DNA of 36,276 bases from Gammaproteobacteria bacterium (GTDB lineage Bacteria; Pseudomonadota; Gammaproteobacteria; Steroidobacterales; Woeseiaceae): assembly GCA_004357475.1 (NCBI GenBank), contig SMWE01000171.1, positions 1 through 36,276 of the forward strand. The letters run 5' to 3'. How positions within the stretch are numbered: the first letter of the stretch is position 1; each line of letters begins with the position of its first letter. Below, in pieces: positions 28,576 through 36,276 of the stretch. Below the pieces are notes generated by a model. It saw nothing but the letters and a program-made list of their open reading frames with translations. It ran no database searches and was not told the DNA's origin. Both the position numbers and the translations under genes were made by a program.

Positions 28576-29816
28576 TCTCGCCGTTCCAGCCGTGACTCGA
28601 GTTCCGCAATTTGTTGCTGCTGCAGTTGAACCACACGCGTTAAGACCGCGACAATGTCCATCGCGCTAAGCCCGGTGCGATCCGCACTGGCGACAAGCTG
28701 TGGAACATCCTCGGCAATAAAGCCGACATACTGTTCCTTAATGTCCTGCTTGTAATTGAAAGTCACAGGCTCGAGATTTGCCAGCGCAGCGAGCGCCTCT
28801 TCCGGTGTCAAGTCAACTATATTTTCCTTTTTCTCGCGCGAGGAACTGTCAGTCCAGACACCGCCGGCGCTCACGTATGCGCCGCTCGCCATCTCGATCG
28901 GGTAGAGCGGACGGGACGTGCCGAAACCGACGTTGCCATCCCGGTCGATCGTGATTCGGTCGACCGAGCCCGCACCGATCGTAAGCGTGCTGGCGCGATT
29001 GTGCATGATGTAGCCGGACTCGCCTGACGACTGTGTCATTATCAATCCAGCAACGTGGCCAGTGCGCTCGTGAATCTGAATGTTGCCGTTGACTTCGAGC
29101 CGTTGTTTCGGGTCGGTGGTGCCGATTCCGATATAGTTGCCATCATCGAAGACCAGCGAGTTGCCGCCAATCGTCGCCGAGGTGAATTTCATCAGGAAAT
29201 TTTTCGAACCTTCGATGGTTGCGGCGCCAGGTAAGCCCTGCGGTCCTGGCGGGCCCATTATACCTGGAGGCCCTTGTGGTCCGGCTTCACCGGCTGCGCC
29301 GACGACGACTGGCACGATGGTCTCCCCGGCAACCGGTTCATCGACATCGGTAGTTTCGCCAATCGCTTCTTCTACGGGTTCGACTGCCTCGGAATCTGTT
29401 CCTGCTACGGCTTCTGTTTCAGAAACTATCCCGACTTCCACAATTGCCTCTTCGGCAAACTCCAGTTCCTCGACATCCGCTGCTAAATCCCCGGCCGGTT
29501 CCTCTTCGTCGGCGATGAATTCCCCGGACACCACTTCGGCCACTGGAGCAGGCGCGTGGTCGAGTACGTTGGTCCAGTCAGCGCTGATGAAACCCGTTGC
29601 ATCACCGGCGATTTCAACCTCGTGCCATTCCGGGATCGACCGAACGATCGGTGTTGACTCGCCCTGCTGGAGTCTTCCAACAATTTCGGACTTCGCGTCC
29701 GGGGACAGGCGAATGTTGACGAAGTTCTCAACGGAATCGATTGGTACTACGACCTCTGCTGCAGCCAGCAGTGACAGCATGCATACCGACAGCCCAAGCA
29801 CGAGCACGAGTTTCAT
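28572..29816 (-). CDS. Exported SH3 / acidic / collagen-like / intramolecular chaperone (peptidase S74-type) multidomain protein
   Basis: Signal peptide MKLVLVLGLSVCMLSLLAAA; SH3-like VNIRLSPDAKSEIVGRLQQGESTPIVRSIPEWHEVEI; acidic linker; GEAGPQGPPGIMGPPGPQGLPGA; C-term VWTDSSSREKKENIVDLTPEEALAALANLEPVTFNYK...VGFIAEDVPQLV + coiled coil. Confidence 0.88.
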   Translation of the reverse strand: MKLVLVLGLSVCMLSLLAAAEVVVPIDSVENFVNIRLSPDAKSEIVGRLQQGESTPIVRSIPEWHEVEIAGDATGFISADWTNVLDHAPAPVAEVVSGEFIADEEEPAGDLAADVEELEFAEEAIVEVGIVSETEAVAGTDSEAVEPVEEAIGETTDVDEPVAGETIVPVVVGAAGEAGPQGPPGIMGPPGPQGLPGAATIEGSKNFLMKFTSATIGGNSLVFDDGNYIGIGTTDPKQRLEVNGNIQIHERTGHVAGLIMTQSSGESGYIMHNRASTLTIGAGSVDRITIDRDGNVGFGTSRPLYPIEMASGAYVSAGGVWTDSSSREKKENIVDLTPEEALAALANLEPVTFNYKQDIKEQYVGFIAEDVPQLVASADRTGLSAMDIVAVLTRVVQLQQQQIAELESRLERRD

Positions 29817-29996
29817 GACAAGTTCCTGACATCGCTTAGTCAGGTCTTTTTGACACAGTCCGCACGATAAATAAGTGACGCAGGTCCAGCTACCGTCATT
29901 TATTTGAAAATCAACAACTTACTTCGACATTTTTCGCCAAATTGCGACAGTCTAAGGGTCTTTAAACGGTCGCGGCCGGCGCCTGTGGCGCAATGC

Positions 29997-30893
29997 TCAG
30001 AGCGACCGGATGAATGCCTGCATGCGTGCCCTTTCCCGCTCATCGGGCAGGCGTCCGAGTCCGGCCGACAGGTTGTCGATGGCGTGATGTAGTTTGGTCG
30101 TTTCAGTCAGTGTGCAATTGACGATTCCGTTCGCAAGAATCCACTTTAACGAGAATTGTGCCCAGGTCTGACAATCGAAATCCGCGGCCCACTCGGGCAA
30201 TTCCCTGTCCACAACCTTAAGGAAATACTGACCATTGAGAAATGGCCGGTTGGTGACGACAGCAACCCCTTTGTCTTTTGCCAGCGGCAGCAGTCTTTCC
30301 CCAGATTCGGGCTCCATCATCGAATAATTGATCTGAATAAAATCAGGCTGGCCATTTTGCAGCAGCGATTCGACAGTACCAAAAAAGCGCTGGCCGGTAA
30401 CCGCAATACCAATGTAACGCGCGTGTCCCTCCTCCTTCCATCGCTGCACAATCGGCCATTGCGCATCAATGTCTGTCGGTCTCGGGAGTTGAATCAAATC
30501 AAGCGTCTGCTTTCCCTGGCTCTCTTTCGCGGTCGTTAGCGCCCGTAAATCCAAATCGGCATTTCCCGTCGATATATTTGTGCCGAGAAACAAATCATCA
30601 TGCGCCGAATTTTCCCGGGCATATCGACCCAATGTAGACTGGGCGGGTGGCCAGGTGTCGATGAATTTGCCACCGAGGTCTCGCAAGACATCGAGTAACC
30701 TGGCGGCGCCTTCGAAATCGTCCCCGCTGAATATCGCCGAGCTGCCAAATCCGACTATTGGCAATGGTTCGCCGGTCGAAGGAATCGGGCGCGTCGCAAT
30801 TTTTCCCAGCGCTGCCTGCGCACCAATTTGCAGAGGCAATGATGCGAGCGTAATGGACGCACCTGCATCCTTCAAAAATTTTCTGCGATTCAT
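29997..30893 (-). CDS. Aldo/keto reductase-fold protein with Tat-like leader
   Basis: MNRRKFLKDAGASITLASLPLQIGAQAALG; IPSTGEPLPIVGFGSSAIF, KFIDTWPPAQSTLGRYARENSAHDDLFLGTNIS, ARYIGIAVTG, FIQINYSMMEP. Confidence 0.88.
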   Translation of the reverse strand: MNRRKFLKDAGASITLASLPLQIGAQAALGKIATRPIPSTGEPLPIVGFGSSAIFSGDDFEGAARLLDVLRDLGGKFIDTWPPAQSTLGRYARENSAHDDLFLGTNISTGNADLDLRALTTAKESQGKQTLDLIQLPRPTDIDAQWPIVQRWKEEGHARYIGIAVTGQRFFGTVESLLQNGQPDFIQINYSMMEPESGERLLPLAKDKGVAVVTNRPFLNGQYFLKVVDRELPEWAADFDCQTWAQFSLKWILANGIVNCTLTETTKLHHAIDNLSAGLGRLPDERERARMQAFIRSL

Positions 30894-31894
30894 TGCTGCT
30901 CCTTCACAATCACCGAAAAACCATCGAACTGATACTCACGAAGTCCGTCGCTGATCGTGTAATCGTTCGCGTTACCTGATTGAATATCCGCAAATGCCTG
31001 GCCAAGTGCCGTCATATAGCGCCCGTCAACGACCGGAACGTTGTGCGATGTCAGTGCGCGATCGATGCTGCCGGCCAGGCCCGAGAGGCGCGCTGCCGTA
31101 CTCGCGTAGTCCGCGAAACTGCCGCCGGGAATATGCGTATAAAGGGGTGCTAAGTAGAAGCTGTCACCGGTGAACAGGATGCGATTTTCGCGATCGATCA
31201 GGCAAATTGAATCCGGCGCGTGACCCGGTGTGTGCAGAATCTCCAGCACCCGCCCACCAATATCAATCTGGTCGCCCTCGCCGACAATCTTGCTGATGGT
31301 AAAGGCACGGCTTCGATAGGCGGATTTCGAAAAACCTTGCGGAAACGGCTTCCACACCCAGCCTTCCTGCAGGAAATCGGCAACGGCCTCGGGCAGGCTA
31401 CCGAGCGCCCGGCGCCGCGTATATTCCAGATCGGTGCCGTATATGGTATCGAACAGGTGATTGCCACCGATGTGATCGTAGTGCGTGTGCGAGTTCAGAA
31501 CGACGACATCGAGATCCGTCAACTGGTCAACCACGATGCGAATGTTGCCGATGCCGAGACCGGTATCGAACATCAGGGCAAAATCCTCGCCGATAATCAG
31601 AAACGAGATGACCTCTTCAAACTGGCCCGGCTCGTAAATCGCGTAGATGTCGTCATCCACCCGATAAACCTCGAACCAGTCCTCGCTTTGCTCGACTTTC
31701 TCAAACGCGCTCCACTCCGGGCGCGGCAAGGCGTCCCACCAGTTGTCCTTGTTGGCGCCACGACCCTGCACCTGCTCGTTGCCAACAAGCTCCGGTGCCG
31801 CGTCCGGCGATACAGCGTTATTTTCAGAAGGATCTCCGCAAGCAGCGATCGCGGTTGCCAGGATCAGTAAGAAGATCAAGTAGAAAGACTTCAT
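30890..31894 (-). CDS. MBL-fold metallohydrolase, putative lipoprotein
   Basis: MKSFYLIFLLILATAIAACGDPSENN lipobox; NSHTHYDHIGGNHLF, LEILHTPGHAPDSICLID, LFTGDSFYLAPL. Confidence 0.92.
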   Translation of the reverse strand: MKSFYLIFLLILATAIAACGDPSENNAVSPDAAPELVGNEQVQGRGANKDNWWDALPRPEWSAFEKVEQSEDWFEVYRVDDDIYAIYEPGQFEEVISFLIIGEDFALMFDTGLGIGNIRIVVDQLTDLDVVVLNSHTHYDHIGGNHLFDTIYGTDLEYTRRRALGSLPEAVADFLQEGWVWKPFPQGFSKSAYRSRAFTISKIVGEGDQIDIGGRVLEILHTPGHAPDSICLIDRENRILFTGDSFYLAPLYTHIPGGSFADYASTAARLSGLAGSIDRALTSHNVPVVDGRYMTALGQAFADIQSGNANDYTISDGLREYQFDGFSVIVKEQQ

Positions 31895-31980
31895 CAGTGC
31901 CCCCTCGCCAGGATGAAGGAAGATTCTATCCCGTGGAACAAGCCTTTGCATACCAGGGCGGCGCCAGCAATACTCTGACG

Positions 31981-32541
31981 ATGTTGCAGGGAATTGCCAG
32001 GTTGATATTGTGGGTCGCAGGCTGGACGCCGGTTGGCGACCCGCCAGATCTGGACAAGGCAGTCTTTATTGCGGCGCCGCACACGACGAACTGGGACGGC
32101 TTCTGGCTGATGGTTTACAAGACAGAACGCAATATGGACATACATTTCCTGGCAAAACATACAATCTTCTGGTGGCCGCTCGGCCCTGTGCTCAGGGCAA
32201 TGGGTGCGATGTCGATCGATCGTACTGTGAGCGCGTCCACCGTACAACAAGTGGTGGACGCCTTTGCCGAACGCGATCATTTCTGGTTCGCGCTGTCACC
32301 GGAGGGCACACGAAAGTGGCAGCCCTACTGGAAGACCGGCTTTTACCGGATAGCCAAATCTGCGAACGTGCCAATCGTGCTTTCATTTATCGACTACAAG
32401 AAGAAAGAATTGGGTATTGGCATCACACTGCCTGATAGCCAAACCATGGAACAGGATCTGCACGCGATCCGGGAATTCTATGCGCCCTTTACCGGACGCT
32501 GGCCGGAGCGGCAGGGACCCATCGAGTTTCCACCTGTTTAG
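31981..32541 (+). CDS. 1-acyl-sn-glycerol-3-phosphate acyltransferase (PlsC-like)
   Basis: HTTNWD (HX4D motif) in FIAAPHTTNWDGFWLMVY; FALSPEGTRKWQPYWKTGFYRIA (EGTR motif); start at internal ATG 31981. Confidence 0.9.
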   Translation: MLQGIARLILWVAGWTPVGDPPDLDKAVFIAAPHTTNWDGFWLMVYKTERNMDIHFLAKHTIFWWPLGPVLRAMGAMSIDRTVSASTVQQVVDAFAERDHFWFALSPEGTRKWQPYWKTGFYRIAKSANVPIVLSFIDYKKKELGIGITLPDSQTMEQDLHAIREFYAPFTGRWPERQGPIEFPPV

Positions 32542-32549
32542 TTTAGTGA

Positions 32550-32617
32550 CGATAGGAAGGGCTCCTACAGCAAAAAGCCATGTGAACGTATCGCAGGAGC
32601 TCGCCCCGGCGGGCGAT
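32550..32617. repeat. REP-like palindromic element, copy D
   Basis: cgataggaagggctcctacagcaaaaagcca...tcgcaggagctcgccccggcgggcgat; between convergent genes. Confidence 0.8.
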
Positions 32618-32625
32618 TACCACTC

Positions 32626-34629
32626 TTACCAGGAATAGTGCAGGCTCAAAAGCAGGTTCCTGCCGGTCGCGTCGATTCCCGAACCGTGCAAGCGGTACTG
32701 CTTGTCCAGGATATTCTCAACTCGCGCCATCGCCTGCCAGCGCTCGCTCGCCTGCCAGTTTGCTGCGATATTTGCCGTCACCCAGCCGGGTGTGCCGGCC
32801 GGGTTGATACGCACGTCTCTTGCATCACGCGGGCTCAACCGATCCTGCGAGCCTGCAAAGAGTACGTAAGGCTCGATGGTCAATGAATTATTTGCCTGGA
32901 AATGGAATGACAGTCTTCCGTTGAACGGTGGAATCCGATCTGCCGGGCTTTCGCTTCCATCCGATTCAGTCTGCTCGCCATGCAAATAATTGACGACCAG
33001 GTCCGCCGTTAACAGCGGCGATAATGTCAGACGAAACGCTCCCTCGACGCCACGGATATCCGCATTCGATACATTCCGGCTTTGCACGATGTCCCGTCCG
33101 TCCGCCGTTACAGCACCGGTCAATACCGACGTGATGCGATCGGTGTAGTGCAACGTAAACAGAATTACCTCGATGTCCCAGTTCTCTATACGGCGCCGGA
33201 CTCCGATATCAAACTGGGTGATCCGTTCGGATGCGAGATCCGGATTCGGGATATTGAATCGATTACCCGGGCGTTCGCCGAGCGACCCCAGGTCGAAGAC
33301 ATTCGGCGCACGAAAGCCAAAACCTATATTTGCGATTAACTGTGTGTGTTTTGTTACGTCAAATATCCAGCCAAGGTCGCCGCTGACGTCATCCTGGTTG
33401 GTGGATGATCCGACAAGATCGGTGTCAATCGCGCTAAATCGCAAACCACCCGAGACCGTGTGGCGATTTCCCAGGCGCTGCAGGAGGTTGCCGTAAACAG
33501 CTGCCTGGTCGACGGTTGAGCCATCCGGGAATCGCGGTTGCACGATCTGGGTCAGGCCACTCGCGATATCCTCTTCGACTCGCTGGCTTGCGACCCGATC
33601 GTGATAAAACTCGGCGCCGACAATCCAGGAACCATGTTTCGTCTCTTTTGCCGCGCTGGCGGTTAATCCGAAAAGGTCGCTGCTGTTTTTTTCGTGCCGG
33701 CGAACCTGTGAGCCGAAATTTCGTGTAATACGATCGTCGACGATCTGTTGCCAGCCGGCATCGAAGGTCCAGTTGGCAGACCATAACCAGCTTTCGCGCG
33801 TATGGCGAAGGTGCGCGAACAGCCGATCGTTTGGAGAGAAAAGAAATTCTGACGATGACGGTTCCGTCTGGCCGAAGCCGGGCACCAGCTCGTCCACTCG
33901 CGGTGTCGAGGGTTGCCTCGCGAACTGCAGATCGAAGAGCCAGCTGTTTGCGTCATTGGGAGTCGCGGCTAACGCGATCCTCGCCCCGAGGGATTCATAA
34001 GCACTGGGCCCGATGCGTCGCCCGCCGCCAATGCGCCGGTTGCCGGTGTCGAGATATTCACCGCTGACAAGGCCTGCTATACGCTCATTGCCGGTTTCAT
34101 AGTCGGCACGCACGATCTTGCCGAGATCGGCAGTATCGAATGCAAGGTATGCCGAACCCCTTGATCCCGGCGCATCGAAAGATGGCATGCGCGACAGGAT
34201 CTGAATCACACCACCCACGGCATCGCTGCCATAAAGCGATGCCGGTGCACCACGGACGACTTCAATCCGCTCAACAGTGCCCGGCGCAACCAGCGCCAGA
34301 TATTGAGTCGGCGCGTTTCGAAAAATTGCATTGTTCAGCCGAAAACCGTCGACGAGATGCAGGACCTCGGAGCCCTTCAAACCCCGAATAATAACCGCGC
34401 CCTGCCCCGGCGTCGTCTGCTGCAGGAATACGCCCGGCTGCATCATCAGGGCATCGGTGGTCAGCTTTTTGTTCTGAATTTTTTCGCCGGGGACCAGCGT
34501 CAGTGCCGCAGAGACGTTTGCCGTTTTCGCCGGCCTGCGGGTCGCCGTGATCTGAATCTCGTCGATTGCTGCATCGTCCTGGGCGAGCACGGGTACCGTC
34601 GCTACCAGCAGGAACGGCAACCATGCCAT
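32626..34629 (-). CDS. TonB-dependent outer-membrane receptor
   Basis: Signal peptide MAWLPFLLVATVPVLAQ; DEIQITATRRPAKTANV TonB box/plug, PGVFLQQTTPGQGAVIIRGLKGSEVLHLVDGFRLNNAIFRNAPTQYLALV, VERIEVVRGAPASLYGSDAVGGVIQI; C-terminal aromatic HYSW. Confidence 0.93.
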   Translation of the reverse strand: MAWLPFLLVATVPVLAQDDAAIDEIQITATRRPAKTANVSAALTLVPGEKIQNKKLTTDALMMQPGVFLQQTTPGQGAVIIRGLKGSEVLHLVDGFRLNNAIFRNAPTQYLALVAPGTVERIEVVRGAPASLYGSDAVGGVIQILSRMPSFDAPGSRGSAYLAFDTADLGKIVRADYETGNERIAGLVSGEYLDTGNRRIGGGRRIGPSAYESLGARIALAATPNDANSWLFDLQFARQPSTPRVDELVPGFGQTEPSSSEFLFSPNDRLFAHLRHTRESWLWSANWTFDAGWQQIVDDRITRNFGSQVRRHEKNSSDLFGLTASAAKETKHGSWIVGAEFYHDRVASQRVEEDIASGLTQIVQPRFPDGSTVDQAAVYGNLLQRLGNRHTVSGGLRFSAIDTDLVGSSTNQDDVSGDLGWIFDVTKHTQLIANIGFGFRAPNVFDLGSLGERPGNRFNIPNPDLASERITQFDIGVRRRIENWDIEVILFTLHYTDRITSVLTGAVTADGRDIVQSRNVSNADIRGVEGAFRLTLSPLLTADLVVNYLHGEQTESDGSESPADRIPPFNGRLSFHFQANNSLTIEPYVLFAGSQDRLSPRDARDVRINPAGTPGWVTANIAANWQASERWQAMARVENILDKQYRLHGSGIDATGRNLLLSLHYSW

Positions 34630-34726
34630 CTTGCGAATGTTGACGATTGCTGCTCTCGGACGACAAGCCGTGGCAAGGAAGGGAGTGCCAATTAACCGAA
34701 ACAAAGACTGGTCTTGCCGGGCGAGC

Positions 34727-35383
34727 CTATCGGCCATCTTCCACGACATTGACATTGAAAGCGATGGAAATACGCACGCCCTCGCCAACGTAGGGATGCA
34801 CCATGTGCTTGACCCAGCTCGGCCATAGCAACATACGTCCCGGTTTGTTCTCGTAGAAATTTCGCGCGTCCATTACGGTGTTTGCGATTTGTATGTAGTT
34901 ATGCGCCTCTCTCGGATCGAGCAGCTCCAGCAGGCCACCGTAGGGCACATCGGGATCGGGCTTGCCCGGCGTGACGTAATAGACGCCGGACCACATGCAG
35001 TTCGGATGCGTGTGCACGACATTGTAATCACCCCTGCGACTGACATTGGCCCAGGAGTCGATGAGCAGCCGGAACGAACGGTCTCTGCCCTCGTCACGAA
35101 TGAGTTCCTGTAGCAACTTCGTGACGAGTTTCTCGATCCGTTGGCGCAACGTCTCTATGCAGGGCTCTTTCCGGGTACTCAGGTTGCCCGCGGACTGCCA
35201 GCCGCCGGCATTTGATCGCGTTATGTCGTTCTTTGCGTCGTCGGCTGCCTTTCCAAGCACCAGGTGCTGCAGTTCGGCATTGTGCGACTCACTGTTAGGC
35301 CAGTCATGCACGACCAGCGGCGTCGCGAACACCATGGAAAGGCTCTTCCGGATATTGAAATCCGGGACCTGATCGTCTGACAT
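34727..35383 (-). CDS. 2OG-Fe(II) oxygenase superfamily protein (TIGR02466-like)
   Basis: SWANVSRRGDYNVVHTHPNCMWSGVYYVTPG...GRMLLWPSWVKHMVHPYVGEGVRISIAFNVNV. Confidence 0.9.
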   Translation of the reverse strand: MSDDQVPDFNIRKSLSMVFATPLVVHDWPNSESHNAELQHLVLGKAADDAKNDITRSNAGGWQSAGNLSTRKEPCIETLRQRIEKLVTKLLQELIRDEGRDRSFRLLIDSWANVSRRGDYNVVHTHPNCMWSGVYYVTPGKPDPDVPYGGLLELLDPREAHNYIQIANTVMDARNFYENKPGRMLLWPSWVKHMVHPYVGEGVRISIAFNVNVVEDGR

Positions 35384-35397
35384 CGTGATGGGTCCTT

Positions 35398-36216
35398 CTA
35401 TTGAACGCGCCGGATTCTCACCATACGACCATTATCGCCAATCCGCAGCCGGTAATCGCCCATCATGCCACGCGTAATGTAGATCTCGAATTCGCCGCTT
35501 CTCGGATACTCGAGGTGGCGGGCCTCCATTTGCCGCCAGACCTGGCCGTTGTCGAAATGAAAGTAAAGTATCTTGTTGCGGCCCCGGGTAACCTCGGTCA
35601 CCTTCGCGTGAAACACTTCGTCCTCATTGGCTTTCTTGTCTGCCTCCGGGCGGTCCAGGTGTTCCTCCCCTAGCTGACTGCTGGCCAACGGTTCCGGTGT
35701 TGTGGTCACAGTGGCAGCGGATGGCTCCGGCGTTACGGCCACAGCAGCGGTCCACGTGGCTACGGCGGCCGGCGTACTTTCAGGTGTGGCATCGACAGCC
35801 GGCGCTTCCTGCGGCACTACTTCGACTGGCGGCTCCGTCGTTACTGTTACAGCAGCAGTCGACGTGGACACAGCGGCCGGCGTACTTTCAGGTGCGGCAT
35901 CGACAGCCGGCGCTTCCTGCGGCATTACTTCGGCGGGCGGCTGCGCCTCCGGCCTCGCTTCGATGTCGGCGACCGGCGATTCATACTCAGGAAAGTCTAT
36001 GGCCTCAGGCTCCGAGGTATCCGGTGTTTTGCTGCTGGCAATGATCGCCTCGAAACAGGCCAGCTTGAGTTCCTGTGTTTCAAGGCCGGCACATTGTTCC
36101 AGCGTGGAAAGGTCGACCGTTTGTGCGGTCGCAATTTTTACAGATACCAGTAGCAACGCTACCGCAGAATAGAAAAGAGGGGCACGAGGCCCCTCTAATC
36201 GTCTGGCTTTTGTCAT
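35398..36216 (-). CDS. Exported protein with LACF-type N-terminal motif, Pro/Ala/Glu/Val tandem repeats and C-terminal beta domain
   Basis: Hydrophobic leader FYSAVALLLVSVKIATAQ; STLEQCAGLETQELKLACFEAIIAS; 36-residue repeats (EVxPQEAPAVDAxPESTPAAV...); C-term FHAKVTEVTRGRNKILYFHFDNGQVWRQME...YRLRIGDNGRMVRIRRVQ. Confidence 0.8.
   Translation of the reverse strand: MTKARRLEGPRAPLFYSAVALLLVSVKIATAQTVDLSTLEQCAGLETQELKLACFEAIIASSKTPDTSEPEAIDFPEYESPVADIEARPEAQPPAEVMPQEAPAVDAAPESTPAAVSTSTAAVTVTTEPPVEVVPQEAPAVDATPESTPAAVATWTAAVAVTPEPSAATVTTTPEPLASSQLGEEHLDRPEADKKANEDEVFHAKVTEVTRGRNKILYFHFDNGQVWRQMEARHLEYPRSGEFEIYITRGMMGDYRLRIGDNGRMVRIRRVQ
35720..35945. repeat. In-frame 108-bp tandem repeat inside the CDS
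   Basis: gcggccggcgtactttcaggt..ggcatcgacagccggcgcttcctgcggca at ~35765 and ~35873. Confidence 0.9.
36172..36196 (-). terminator. Intrinsic terminator-like hairpin inside the 5' coding end of the downstream gene
   Basis: Minus strand: AGAGGGGC CTCGT GCCCCTCT TTTCT; 7-8 bp GC-rich stem followed by a U-rich tract. Confidence 0.6.
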
Positions 36217-36218
36217 AC

Positions 36219-36276
36219 TTAGAACGCGTGCTTGAATCGCACGTACACGATGCGTCCGCGAATATCAGCGCCGGAA
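36219..36276 (-). CDS. C-terminus of an outer-membrane protein, probably a TonB-dependent receptor (truncated by window end)
   Basis: Minus strand encodes SGADIRGRIVYVRFKHAF*; amphipathic strand ending in C-terminal Phe. Confidence 0.45.
   Translation of the reverse strand, partial: SGADIRGRIVYVRFKHAF

Overview
Bacterial chromosomal window, probably gammaproteobacterial (inferred from gene content, not searched). The core is a phenylacetate-degradation block: paaX-paaI-paaABCDE on the minus strand and paaZ divergent. Next to it are an Lrp/AsnC regulator and a fused indolepyruvate ferredoxin oxidoreductase; together they look like an aromatic amino acid catabolic island. Other genes include fabA-fabB, S-formylglutathione hydrolase, two MFS transporters, gamma-glutamyltransferase, a TonB-dependent receptor, a 2OG-Fe(II) oxygenase, and several exported enzymes. 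Five loci look decayed or frameshifted: a histidine kinase/FixJ pair, a UspA paralog with an internal deletion, a PQQ-type sugar dehydrogenase, an MBL-fold hydrolase, and a duplicated lrp 3' fragment. The most interesting unexplained items are: a duplication of the fabB initiation region that creates a 21-codon overlapping leader ORF; an exported protein made of 11-residue (hendecad) repeats with a charge gradient; an exported SH3/acidic/collagen/S74-chaperone chimera; a Tat-type aldo/keto reductase lacking most of the catalytic tetrad; a terminator-like hairpin inside the start of a coding region; and a dispersed palindromic repeat family, one copy of which sits inside the paa operon. No CRISPR array, tRNA, rRNA or transposase was recognised.
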